DNA from: Mycobacterium sp. IS-836
Lineage (GTDB): Bacteria; Actinomycetota; Actinomycetes; Mycobacteriales; Mycobacteriaceae
Length of the DNA: 64,000 bases
Direction of reading: 5' to 3'
Assembly: GCF_001954275.1 (NCBI RefSeq)
Contig: NZ_MBEU01000041.1
Location: 1-64,000, forward strand
Made by a program: the position numbers and the translations under genes. The notes beneath the pieces are model-generated. The model saw nothing but the letters and a program-made list of their open reading frames with translations, was not told the origin of the DNA and searched no databases. Of this stretch, positions 1 to 7,888 are shown piece after piece (the stretch's first letter is position 1; each line of letters opens with the position of its first letter).

Positions 1-280
1 CGTCGACCTCGGCCTGACCGAGAAAACCGCCCAGCTCGCCACCGATGAGATCCATCGCGACGAGAACCGCGCGGTCAACGTCCATCTGGTGCGGGAGACC
101 GGCATCAATCCGGACGAGAAGCCGTCGGCCTGGGTAGCCGCGAGTTCCTCGTTCGTCATGTTCGCCGTCGGCGCGCTAATTCCCCTGATCCCTTACCTTC
201 TCGGGTATGGGTCGCTGGCGACGGGAATGGCGTGCGGCGCGGCCGGGCTGCTCGTCGCCGGGGGCCTGACCGCGCGGTTC
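1..280 (+). pseudogene. VIT/CCC1-family transporter, middle-to-C-terminal fragment
   Basis: Read from base 2, this piece encodes the second half of a VIT1/CCC1-family (vacuolar iron/manganese transporter-like) membrane protein. A polar stretch starting VDLGLTEKTAQ is followed by two hydrophobic segments at about 150-210 and 220-270. The expected last transmembrane helix is missing: after about 267 the reading frame runs into the reverse complement of its own beginning. Bases 1-77 are an exact inverted copy of 267-343, so this fragment and the opposed N-terminal fragment share the same 77 bp. The gene is either split by an inversion or joined by an assembly or library fold-back. Its 5' part lies left of the window. 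The family assignment rests on sequence pattern and is fairly secure; the metal specificity is unknown. Confidence 0.6.
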
Positions 281-343
281 TCGTCGCGATGGATCTCATC
301 GGTGGCGAGCTGGGCGGTTTTCTCGGTCAGGCCGAGGTCGACG
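1..343. repeat. 77-bp perfect inverted repeat inside the VIT gene
   Basis: Bases 1-77 equal the reverse complement of 267-343 with no mismatch; pairing stops at 78/266. The right-hand edge of the spacer reads TGACCGCGCGGTTC, which works both as the codons for LTARF in the C-terminal part and as the complement of the ENRAV codons in the repeat. A junction through this 14-bp inverted microhomology would explain the structure. The repeat may continue left of the window. Confidence 0.9.
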
Positions 344-687
344 AGCATGCCGATCAGCTCGGCCCGTTCGGCTTCCGGGCGGGTGCGCAGCGCGCGGCGT
401 TCGACGTGGACCTCGGATTCGATCTGCTCGTTGGCCGTCGTCACCGACGTGTACTCGCCGAGTGCCATGGAAAATGCCCCGGCAAGCAAACCGGCCACAC
501 CGGCGACGGTGACGGCGTGAGCACTTTCGCCCGCGGCCACGCCGGCGATCAGGCCGGTGTTGCTGACCAGCCCATCCATCGCACCAAAGGTGGCCGCGCG
601 CAACCAGCCTCCGCTGATGTCGGGATGGGTGTGCCCGACGTCGTACGCCGGGTCGGGTTGCTGTGACGGGGTATCCGGCTGGGCCAT
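268..687 (-). pseudogene. VIT/CCC1-family transporter, N-terminal fragment
   Basis: From the ATG at 687 the product reads as the first half of a VIT/CCC1-type transporter: a polar N-terminus, then FGAMDGLVSNTGLIAG, an Ala/Gly-rich helix containing MALGEYTS, and the start of the cytoplasmic helical domain. The frame stays open to 193, but below 268 it reads the complement of the opposed C-terminal fragment, so the last 25 codons are not part of the family. The complete protein would need the sequence now lying on the plus strand at 78-270. The start is divergent from the acyl-CoA oxidase-like gene, 94 bp apart. As written in this window the gene cannot make a full-length transporter. Confidence 0.65.
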
Positions 688-781
688 GACGCCATCTAAG
701 CGGCGGGCCCTGACGCAGCGCTAGGCAGCCCGCGTCTCCCGACTTGTTTCGAAGGCCCGAGCAGCGGGTTACCGTCGCACT

Positions 782-2725
782 ATGGCGCCAGACATGAGTA
801 GCACTGCCGAACATCTGCGCAACACGTTGGACGGGCGTTGGCGGGACGTGAAGAACCGCATGCGCGGGACGCTGACCGAGGAGCTGTTCCGCCCGCACTA
901 CACGCCGAACACGGTGATCGCCCGCACCAAGGTTGCCGAGCAGATGAGGATCATGGCCGCGTTCGGTGTCGCCGCCGACAACTTCCGCAAGGAGCACGGC
1001 GGGACCGGCGACATCGGCGCGGCCATCACGATGATCGAGATGCTCGCGATGTCGGATCTGTCGCTGATGGTCAAGGCCGGGGTGCAGTGGGGGCTGTTCG
1101 GCAGCGCCGTGGAAAACCTGGGCACCGAGCGCCACCACGAGGCCTACGTCAAACAGATCATCAGCCTCGAATTGCGCGGCTGTTTCGCGATGACGGAGAC
1201 CGGGCACGGCAGCGACGTTCAGGCGCTGGAGACCACCGCCACCTACGACCCCGAGACCGAAGAGTTCGTCGTCGACTCCCCGAGTCCGACGGCCCGCAAG
1301 GACTACATCGGCGGTGCCGCCCAAACCGCCACCATGGCAGCGGTTTTCGCGCAATTGATCACCAACGAGGACGGCAAGCCGGTCAACCACGGCGTGCACT
1401 GCGTGATGGTCCCGATCCGCGACGCCGAAGGCAACGACCTGCCCGGGATCACGACCTCCGATTGCGAATACAAGGGCGGGCTGCCCGGCGTCGACAACGG
1501 CCGCATCGTGTTCGACCACGTCCGGGTCCCGCGGGTGAACCTGCTGAACAAGTACGGCGACGTCGCCCCCGACGGCACGTACAGCTCCCCGATCGACAAC
1601 CTCAACCGGCGGTTCTTCACCATGCTGGGCACACTGGTTCGCGGCCGCATCACGGTGGGCGGCAGCGCCGGGGCGGCGGCCCGCGTCGCGCTGGACATCG
1701 CCACCCGATATGCGTTGCAGCGCAGGCAATTCAGCGCACCCGACGACGACTCCGAGGTCCTGATCATGGATTACCTGGTGCATCAGCGCCGGCTGTTTCC
1801 GTTGATCGCGAAGTCATACGCCCTGCAGTTCGCCCAGAACGAGCTCGTCAGCAAATGCCACGACGTCCAGACCGCGGATGACCCCGACGCCGACGAGCAG
1901 CGCGAACTGGAGGCCCGCGCCGCAGGGCTGAAGGCGGCCAACACCTGGCATGCGTCGCAGGCCATTCAGGAGGCCCGCGAGGCTTGCGGCGGCGCCGGCT
2001 ACATGGCCGAGAACCGGCTGATCGCGCTGCGCGGCGACACCGACGTGTTCACCACGTTCGAGGGCGACAACCATGTGCTGACCCAACTGGTGGCCAAGGA
2101 ACTGCTGACCGCCTACGCCGACGACATCCGCAGCATGAGCCCGGTCGAATGGGTGCGGTTCGCCGCGAACACCGTCGGTGAGCGGGTGATGAAACGCACT
2201 GCGGCCGAGGCGATTATGCAAAGAATCGTGGACGCCCGGCAGGACAGCGAGGAAGAGGGCAGCCTGTTCAACCGCGGCACCCAGGTCAACATGTTCGAAG
2301 AGCGCGAGGACTACTTGCTGTCATCGGTCGCGCGCCGGCTGCGCGACAAATCGAAAGACATGTCCGCGTTCGACGCGTTCAACGCCGTGCAGGATCATGT
2401 GCTGCACGCCGCGAGCGCACACATCGACCGGGTGGTGCTGGAAGCTTTCGTCGCCGGGATCGACGCGTGCGAAGACGACGACGCCCGCGAACTGCTCGAG
2501 CTCGTGTGCGACCTCTACGCGTTGTCGGTGATCGAGGACGACAAGGCCTGGTATGTCGAGCACGGGTACCTGTCCACCGGCCGAGCCAAGGCGGTCACCC
2601 GGGGGATCAACGACCGCTGCCGCGCGCTGCGCCCGCACGCCGAGACACTCGTCGACGGGTTCGGCATCCCCGAACCGCTGCGATACGCCGAGATGCTGCA
2701 TCCCGAGAACCTGCCGGATTCCTAG
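782..2725 (+). CDS. acyl-CoA oxidase/dehydrogenase-family flavoprotein
   Basis: This 647-residue protein belongs to the acyl-CoA dehydrogenase superfamily and looks most like the acyl-CoA oxidase branch. Signs are the FAD/substrate segment FAMTETGHGSDVQ near residue 140, an R-R-Q-F helix near 315, and the late motif ACGGAGYMAENR with TTFEGDNHVL near residues 400-435. About 200 residues follow this core, matching the long C-terminal domain of oxidases rather than the roughly 380-residue dehydrogenases. It should catalyse alpha,beta-desaturation of an acyl-CoA with FAD; whether oxygen or ETF is the electron acceptor cannot be read from the sequence. The ATG at 782 has no strong Shine-Dalgarno, and ATG 794 is possible. 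It stands alone, convergent with lppP. Confidence 0.85.
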   Translation: MAPDMSSTAEHLRNTLDGRWRDVKNRMRGTLTEELFRPHYTPNTVIARTKVAEQMRIMAAFGVAADNFRKEHGGTGDIGAAITMIEMLAMSDLSLMVKAGVQWGLFGSAVENLGTERHHEAYVKQIISLELRGCFAMTETGHGSDVQALETTATYDPETEEFVVDSPSPTARKDYIGGAAQTATMAAVFAQLITNEDGKPVNHGVHCVMVPIRDAEGNDLPGITTSDCEYKGGLPGVDNGRIVFDHVRVPRVNLLNKYGDVAPDGTYSSPIDNLNRRFFTMLGTLVRGRITVGGSAGAAARVALDIATRYALQRRQFSAPDDDSEVLIMDYLVHQRRLFPLIAKSYALQFAQNELVSKCHDVQTADDPDADEQRELEARAAGLKAANTWHASQAIQEAREACGGAGYMAENRLIALRGDTDVFTTFEGDNHVLTQLVAKELLTAYADDIRSMSPVEWVRFAANTVGERVMKRTAAEAIMQRIVDARQDSEEEGSLFNRGTQVNMFEEREDYLLSSVARRLRDKSKDMSAFDAFNAVQDHVLHAASAHIDRVVLEAFVAGIDACEDDDARELLELVCDLYALSVIEDDKAWYVEHGYLSTGRAKAVTRGINDRCRALRPHAETLVDGFGIPEPLRYAEMLHPENLPDS

Positions 2726-2748
2726 GGCGCCGAGCTTGGGCGGCAACG

Positions 2749-3234
2749 CTATTCGTTGGGGATCTTCCCGAGCGCCCGTAGCTTTCCGTCAGGCCCGATC
2801 TGGAATTTCACCGTGCCCATTCCGGTGGGGCAGCAGGGCTGATCGTTGCCCTTCTGCCACTGGTACTGGACCGTGATCGTGTCGTCCGAGGGCGGCAGCA
2901 CGGTGATGTACGGCTTCGGGTTTGGCGTCGCGGGGCCCAGCGGCGTGTTGTGATCGAAGAACAGCAACTGCTGGGGCGTGTTTTCGCTGGCGATGGTCGG
3001 GACGATCTGCACCCAGTACAGCCGGCATTTACGGGTGTGCCCGCGCGCGATTTCGACCCACGTCGAGCCGGGAACGATGATCGGAACCGAGGCGATGGCC
3101 TGCCGCAGCGTATCGGCCGTGGGCCCGTCGGAGTCCTTGCAGTTCTGACCCGGCGTCGCGCGGGGTGCCGGAGCGTTCGAGCCGCAAGCCGACGTCAGCA
3201 GAATCAGCAGCATCACGATCAGCCGACGACGCAC
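2749..3234 (-). CDS. lppP: LppP/LprE-family lipoprotein
   Basis: The 161-residue product starts at GTG 3234 with a short signal peptide ending in a lipobox (LLTSAC, Cys17), so it should be lipid-anchored outside the membrane. The mature part has a Cys pair in QPCCPTG and another Cys in HTRKCRLYW. The pattern, including LLFFDHNTPLG and a repeated threonine-rich beta segment near ITVQYQW, matches the LppP/LprE family. In M. tuberculosis lppP lies close to mez and cysK1, and here it again lies on that side, which supports the call. The molecular function of the family is unknown. It faces the acyl-CoA oxidase-like gene with 23 bp between the stops. Confidence 0.8.
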   Translation of the reverse strand: MRRRLIVMLLILLTSACGSNAPAPRATPGQNCKDSDGPTADTLRQAIASVPIIVPGSTWVEIARGHTRKCRLYWVQIVPTIASENTPQQLLFFDHNTPLGPATPNPKPYITVLPPSDDTITVQYQWQKGNDQPCCPTGMGTVKFQIGPDGKLRALGKIPNE

Positions 3235-3316
3235 AGCGCGAGCTTAGCCAAAGCCGTAATATGCCCGAAACGTACGGCGCATTCGGCCGAAACATCCCCG
3301 TCGCAGCATTTCGGAT

Positions 3317-3598
3317 GTGGCAGCTAGAGACGCCAACAAGACCGCCTGCCCGTTGCAGTGCGGGCGGCGGCTTGGCGCGGTAAGCCGCGACCGGGTGGAC
3401 TGGGCGGGTCTGCCGACCAACCTGGACATGGCGTTTTCCCAGGCGCAATGCGACAAGGTTTACGCACAGCATCTGCTGCGCAAGCGCCATGCCCAGCTGC
3501 GCCGATGGTTGCCCCGCGGCGAGCACGTGTGCGTCTGCGAAGTCACGGCCGAGGTCGTGGAGGACCTCGACGCGGCGAAGGACTACGTCACGTCGTAA
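3317..3598 (+). CDS. small hypothetical protein
   Basis: A possible 93-residue protein from GTG 3317. From codon 27 on (VDWAGLPTNLDMAF) it has G/C-biased third positions and a balanced charged composition (QAQCDKVY, AEVVEDLDAAKDYV) that look like real coding rather than a shadow. The region before codon 27 is less convincing, so GTG 3395 is an alternative start giving about 67 residues. It contains C-P-L-Q-C early and C-V-C late, but no domain I can name. It lies between lppP and the tail of the mce operon, on the opposite strand to both, ending 17 bp before the CAP gene's stop. Confidence 0.45.
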   Translation: MAARDANKTACPLQCGRRLGAVSRDRVDWAGLPTNLDMAFSQAQCDKVYAQHLLRKRHAQLRRWLPRGEHVCVCEVTAEVVEDLDAAKDYVTS

Positions 3599-3614
3599 AT
3601 GCCGCCTTGGCGTG

Positions 3615-4121
3615 TCAGCGGTTACGCGGCGCCGGCTGCCCGTACACCGCCACCACGACGCTGCGGTCCAAGCTGTTCTCCGACCACACCCCGATCGCGG
3701 TGTTGGCACAGTCGCGGATGATCGCCATGGCATCGGGATTGTAGTACCACTGGTTGATCAGCTCGAGGCTGCTGATCGACATCGCCGGGTTGATCGCCAC
3801 GGTCTCGGCGGCCTTGCCCTGGAAGCCGGCGGCGTTGGCGCGGTCCTGCGGCGACGATCCGTCGGATCCGGTGTCGTCGTTGATATTCCGGTTGTTGAGC
3901 ATGTCATCCGCGTGCCACTCGGCGGCCAACGTCAGCGCGTTGTTCCTGACGACATCGTTCGTGCAGCCCGCCTGATGCTGCAGCGTGTAGACGCCGGAGA
4001 CGACGGCGCTGTTGAGCCGCTTGTTGTCGGCGTGTGCGGTGGGCGTCGCCAATCCCGCTATTCCCCAGAGGATCACGGCCACCGGCAGCGTCCCCGCGCT
4101 ACCGCGCTTCCACACGATCAT
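3615..4121 (-). CDS. secreted CAP (SCP/PR-1)-fold protein
   Basis: The 168-residue product has an N-terminal signal peptide (positive start, hydrophobic core to about residue 25, A-H-A cleavage region at 29-31). The mature part resembles a bacterial CAP domain: an N-terminal helix with Cys in HQAGCTND, a helix LAAEWHADDML, then the conserved element GSSPQDRANAAGF followed by AAETVA, and a late Cys in IIRDCANTAIG that probably pairs with the first. Bacterial CAP proteins are exported; their biochemical role is mostly unknown. The ATG follows the stop of the upstream Mas gene by 10 bp and a GAGGG ribosome site overlaps that stop, so it reads as the last gene of the mce operon. Confidence 0.7.
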   Translation of the reverse strand: MIVWKRGSAGTLPVAVILWGIAGLATPTAHADNKRLNSAVVSGVYTLQHQAGCTNDVVRNNALTLAAEWHADDMLNNRNINDDTGSDGSSPQDRANAAGFQGKAAETVAINPAMSISSLELINQWYYNPDAMAIIRDCANTAIGVWSENSLDRSVVVAVYGQPAPRNR

Positions 4122-4131
4122 GGGGCCCTCA

Positions 4132-4722
4132 TCACACCGGATCGAAATGCGAAACCAGCCATCGCCCGTTGACCTTGTCCAGCGTCACCCGAATGACGGG
4201 TTGGGTGTCGGTGGGTGCGCCGTTGCCGATGGTCACGGTTTGGTTCACGAACAACAGGACGACGGCGTGGTTGGCAGTCGCCGAAACCGGGGCTGCTGCG
4301 CTGACTTTGGCGACCGCCGAGATGTGCCTTTCCTTCGCACCAGGGATGACGACCTCGCGGGTCAGCGTGGTGTAAGCGTCCTTGAACTCGCCGGTCAGCC
4401 GGTCCCGCGCCGCGCCGAGCTCCTTGTCCGCCGAATCCGCCTGGTACGACAACAGGGCGACCGCGTCTTCGCTTGCGACCCGGGCCGATTCGGTGCGGGC
4501 CAGCGCGAGGGCGTCGGCCGACCCGTTCACCCACTTGAAATAGCCCGCCGCCAGCGCCAGCAGCAATGCCAGCCCGGGGAACACACCGTAGGCGAGCACT
4601 CGCGTCCACGCGATCGGGCGTCTGGTGTCGGGCTCTTCATCGGAAACCTCGTCGATCTCAACGGCTTCCGGTTCGTCGATATCGACGACTGTGTCTTCGA
4701 TCTTGTCGCTGAGGGTCGTCAT
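4132..4722 (-). CDS. Mce-associated membrane protein (Mas), second copy
   Basis: A 196-residue protein with an acidic cytoplasmic N-terminus (residues 1-45), one transmembrane helix at about 48-68 and an extracytoplasmic part with a helix followed by beta strands (FVNQTVTIGN, VIRVTLDKVNGRWLVSHF). This is the usual layout of Mas proteins encoded behind mce operons. Such proteins are thought to support assembly or stability of the Mce lipid-import complex. The frame is open further upstream, but the ATG at 4722 overlaps the preceding stop as ATGA and the sequence before it is antisense-like, so 4722 is the start. It pairs with the upstream Mas gene. Confidence 0.85.
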   Translation of the reverse strand: MTTLSDKIEDTVVDIDEPEAVEIDEVSDEEPDTRRPIAWTRVLAYGVFPGLALLLALAAGYFKWVNGSADALALARTESARVASEDAVALLSYQADSADKELGAARDRLTGEFKDAYTTLTREVVIPGAKERHISAVAKVSAAAPVSATANHAVVLLFVNQTVTIGNGAPTDTQPVIRVTLDKVNGRWLVSHFDPV

Positions 4723-5282
4723 GGCACGAACACCACGTTCGACACCTTGGCGTCGTCGCCGAGCGCCTGGACCTCGATTCGCATGCGCCATTCCCGCGGC
4801 GCCTCCTCGCCCCCGGCGGTGCGCGACTTCACCGCGACGGCCACCAGCACCTGGGCGGAGTCGCCCCGCTGGGATTCCAGCCCGGCATCGGTGACCGTGC
4901 CTTCGGATTTCGACTGCGCCGCCTTGACGACCTCGATGAAAGGCTTGGATCGCTGAGCGAAGTCATCGCGGAACGCTCCGGTGGCCAGATCGAGGATCCG
5001 CTGCACGTCGGCGTCGACCTCGGTGTAGTTGATCGAGGTGAGGTTCACCGCGCCCTGTCGAGCGATCTGGACGAAGAGGTCGCGCTGCGCCTGGGCCTCG
5101 TGCTTTTCGTACGCGCGGTACCCGAGCCAGCCGGCCAATCCGGTCAGCGTCGCCAGGATCACCGCGCTCGCCACCAACACCGATGCGGCACCCGAAAGCC
5201 GCCGCCCGGTGAATCGGTTCCGCCAACGGGAAAGCCGCCCTTCGGATTGCGTTTCGTCGGCGGTTTCAGGTTCGTCGGTCAT
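4719..5282 (-). CDS. Mce-associated membrane protein (Mas), first copy
   Basis: A 187-residue protein with a polar N-terminus, one transmembrane helix at about 32-56, and an outer domain carrying the VNLTSINYTEVDADVQRIL element typical of Mas proteins, followed by a lysine-rich helix and beta strands ending in VSNVVFVP. It follows mceF by 15 bp and overlaps the next Mas gene by 4 nt (ATGA). The role is inferred from family and operon: an accessory component of the Mce transporter in the cell envelope. Nothing in the sequence suggests an enzyme. Confidence 0.88.
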   Translation of the reverse strand: MTDEPETADETQSEGRLSRWRNRFTGRRLSGAASVLVASAVILATLTGLAGWLGYRAYEKHEAQAQRDLFVQIARQGAVNLTSINYTEVDADVQRILDLATGAFRDDFAQRSKPFIEVVKAAQSKSEGTVTDAGLESQRGDSAQVLVAVAVKSRTAGGEEAPREWRMRIEVQALGDDAKVSNVVFVP

Positions 5283-5297
5283 CTTGCTCCTTCATTC

Positions 5298-6767
5298 TCA
5301 CGGTGGCGGCACCAACAGCGACTGCCAGTTCTTGGCACGCGGGTGCGCCAGGTCGGATTCGGTATAGCGGCGTCCGTCGGGTCCCACGTAGTCGCCGGTC
5401 GCCGGGTCATACGTCGCGACGGCAAGCGGCGGAGCCGACGGCGCGGTGCCGCGCGGCGGTGGCAGCCGCGGGTCCTGGCCCGGCGGATACTGCGGTACGC
5501 CCTGGCCGGTCGTGGTGGCGTTCGGATCGCCCTTCCAGTTATAGCCATCGTTGAGCGGCACGTACTCCTCGTCGCTCTCACACAGCTCGACCGTCGGGGC
5601 CCGCTTCCACGGCTTGGCCTCGCACGGAATGTTCCGTACCCCACGGACATTGAGCTCCGAGTCCTGCGGCAGGCGGCAATACAAGTCCGCCGCAGGACGG
5701 TCCGGGGCGTCGACGCTGGCCGGTGAGCGACGCTGGGTCGGCGGCAGATACCCGGTGGTGCAAGGCGGCGGCAGGTTCATGTTGAGGTTGAAGTCCAACT
5801 GGGCGCCCCGGTACTCCTGTTTGGTGTTGGAGCTCGGCACCACGATCGCCGCCATCGCCGCGATGCCTTGCGGCAACAGCACCAGGAGCTGTTCGATGTC
5901 ATGGCGGTAGACGACCGCGATGTCACCGAGGCTCGCGAGGTTGGCGAACAACACCGGAACCGCCGGTGCCACGCGGTCGAGCAGCGCGCGACCCTCCTCC
6001 AGCCCGGAACCGCCCTGCGTCAGGAGATCTCGCACCGCGGCGTCCTGCGCCTTGAATTGCGCCATGATGGCGGCGGTGCGATCGGCCCAGCTTGCGATGG
6101 CGCCCGCCGTCTGGACCTGGGAGTTGAGCACCGGCGGCGATTGGTCGATCAGGGTGGCGAGCGGGTCGACGGTCCGGCCTCCCGCGATGGCCAGCGCTGT
6201 CGACCCGTCGACGATCCGCGACAGCTCGGGCCCCAGGCCGGCGACCGCCCGGTTGCTCTCGTCGATCACGGTGCGCAGGTTATCGCGCGGAATCGCCTGC
6301 AGCGCACGGTTGGTCAGGTCCAGCAGGTGCCCGATGTCGACGGGCACGTCGACCCGCCCGGCGGGAATGATGTCGCCGGCACGCAGCGACCGGGAATGCT
6401 CGCCGTCCCTGCCGGGCTGCGGCGTCAGTTCGATGTATTGCTCACCGATCGCCGAGCGGCTGTGCACCGACGCCTGGACGTCGGACGGCACCTCGACCCC
6501 GGATCGCAGAGCGAGCACCGCGCGCACCCCGGAGGCGGTGACGTCGACCGACTTGACCTGACCGACGTCGGTGCCCCGGTAGGTGACAACAGAAGTCTCA
6601 TACAGGCCGCCCGACTGGGGCAGATCGACCGTGACGGTGTATTCCCCGATCCCGAACACTGTCGCGGGTAACTTCATGAAGTTGAATGCCATTGCGCCAC
6701 ACGACAACACCGTCACCAGCGACAACGCGGCCAACTGGATCCAGGTCCTGCGATTGAGGCGCAGCAT
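5298..6767 (-). CDS. mceF: MceF-type lipid-importer protein
   Basis: The sixth and last MCE subunit, 489 residues. A transmembrane anchor (about 8-32) precedes the MCE domain (about 40-120, with VVTYRGTDVGQVKSVDV). A long helical region follows (about 150-320), then a Pro-rich C-terminus containing Cys pairs and the repeat-like element YDPATGDYVGPDGRRY seen in many MceF proteins. It should be part of the hexameric MCE tunnel that carries hydrophobic substrates across the envelope to the YrbE permease. The start ATG at 6767 overlaps the mceE stop by one base (TGATG); upstream extensions of the frame lie inside mceE and are rejected. Confidence 0.92.
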   Translation of the reverse strand: MLRLNRRTWIQLAALSLVTVLSCGAMAFNFMKLPATVFGIGEYTVTVDLPQSGGLYETSVVTYRGTDVGQVKSVDVTASGVRAVLALRSGVEVPSDVQASVHSRSAIGEQYIELTPQPGRDGEHSRSLRAGDIIPAGRVDVPVDIGHLLDLTNRALQAIPRDNLRTVIDESNRAVAGLGPELSRIVDGSTALAIAGGRTVDPLATLIDQSPPVLNSQVQTAGAIASWADRTAAIMAQFKAQDAAVRDLLTQGGSGLEEGRALLDRVAPAVPVLFANLASLGDIAVVYRHDIEQLLVLLPQGIAAMAAIVVPSSNTKQEYRGAQLDFNLNMNLPPPCTTGYLPPTQRRSPASVDAPDRPAADLYCRLPQDSELNVRGVRNIPCEAKPWKRAPTVELCESDEEYVPLNDGYNWKGDPNATTTGQGVPQYPPGQDPRLPPPRGTAPSAPPLAVATYDPATGDYVGPDGRRYTESDLAHPRAKNWQSLLVPPP

Positions 6768-7888
6768 CAGTATCCCCCGCTGTGGTAGGGATAGGTCAGC
6801 GGGTTTCCGGCGGTGGCCGGGCTCGGCTGCATGCCGATCGTGCGTCCCCACTGCAGTTCGAGTCGGGTGAGATTGCCTTCCCATCGTGACCCGGTGAACA
6901 GCCCCTGGTCGATGCGGCTCAACGTCAAATCGACGACCAGGGTGAGATTGGCGTAGTCACCGCGGAACCAATTGCGCACGGTGGACGCGGGCCACGGGTA
7001 GGCCGCCAAGCCGTCCAGACCCCTGGTGAGCGCCGGACCCGCATCGGCGAGCGAGCGCAGCACTGGCTCGATATTGCGCAGGTTGTTCACCAGGGATTCC
7101 CGGCTTTGGTGGATGGTGTCGGCCGCCAACGCGCTGAACTTGCCCAGCTGATCGATCGCGTCGGCGATCTTGGTGCGCTGGTCGGCCAGCACCGCGAGGG
7201 CTTTGGGCACCGTCGTCAACGCCTTGTCGACAACCGGATCCTTGTCGGCCACCTGACCCGCCAGCGAGTTCAGATTCTCGGCGGCGGCGATGATGTCGTC
7301 GGTCTGATCGTTGGTGCGCGCGATGAACTCGTCCAACTGGCCCAGCAGGCTGCGCATGTCGTTTTCCCGGCCGGCGAACGCCTTGGCGATTGCCTGGTTG
7401 ATCTCCTGCAACTGCGCAATTCCCCCGCCGTTGAGCAGGATTGACACCGAGGCCAGCGTCTGCTCGGTGCTCGGATACAGGCTCGCGCGCGCCAGCGGGA
7501 TGACCGATCCGTTGGTCAGTTGGCCGGACGGCGGCTCGTCCTTGGGCGGCGCGAGCTCGATATGCATCGACCCGAGCAGGCTGGTCTGCCCGAGCTTGGC
7601 GGTCGAATTGGCCGGCAGGCGGACGTCGCCGTTGATGCGCATGGTGACCAGCGCATGCCAGTCCTGCAGCTCGATCTTGGTGACGTTGCCGACGTTGACG
7701 TCGTCGACGCGAACGCGGGTGTTCTCCTGGATGGTGACCACGTCCGGCATCTGCGCCTGGATCGTGTAGGAGCGCGGGCCCCCGCCGGCGGTGCCGGGCA
7801 GGGTGAACGAGTTCAAGCCCCGCCATCCGCAACCCGCAAGCGCGGCAACGCATATCGCTCCCAGCCCCGCGGCTATCGCGCGTCTCAT
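6767..7888 (-). CDS. mceE: MceE-type lipoprotein (LprK-like)
   Basis: A 373-residue MCE protein that, as usual for the fifth subunit, is a lipoprotein: the signal peptide ends ALAGC with the lipidated Cys at about residue 20. The MCE domain follows (IQENTRVRVDDVNVGNVTKI at about 53-72), then a long helical region rich in D, N and Q, and a short C-terminus. Lipid anchoring of this subunit is a known feature of mce operons. The start at 7888 overlaps the mceD stop (ATGA) and the stop overlaps the mceF start. Substrate is not readable from the sequence. Confidence 0.92.
   Translation of the reverse strand: MRRAIAAGLGAICVAALAGCGWRGLNSFTLPGTAGGGPRSYTIQAQMPDVVTIQENTRVRVDDVNVGNVTKIELQDWHALVTMRINGDVRLPANSTAKLGQTSLLGSMHIELAPPKDEPPSGQLTNGSVIPLARASLYPSTEQTLASVSILLNGGGIAQLQEINQAIAKAFAGRENDMRSLLGQLDEFIARTNDQTDDIIAAAENLNSLAGQVADKDPVVDKALTTVPKALAVLADQRTKIADAIDQLGKFSALAADTIHQSRESLVNNLRNIEPVLRSLADAGPALTRGLDGLAAYPWPASTVRNWFRGDYANLTLVVDLTLSRIDQGLFTGSRWEGNLTRLELQWGRTIGMQPSPATAGNPLTYPYHSGGY

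Noticed and set aside
296..1783. Long minus-strand open frame opposite the acyl-CoA oxidase-like gene
   Set aside because: Composition is His/Arg/Gly/Ala-rich as expected for an antisense reading of GC-rich coding DNA, and it merges into the VIT fragment in a different frame.
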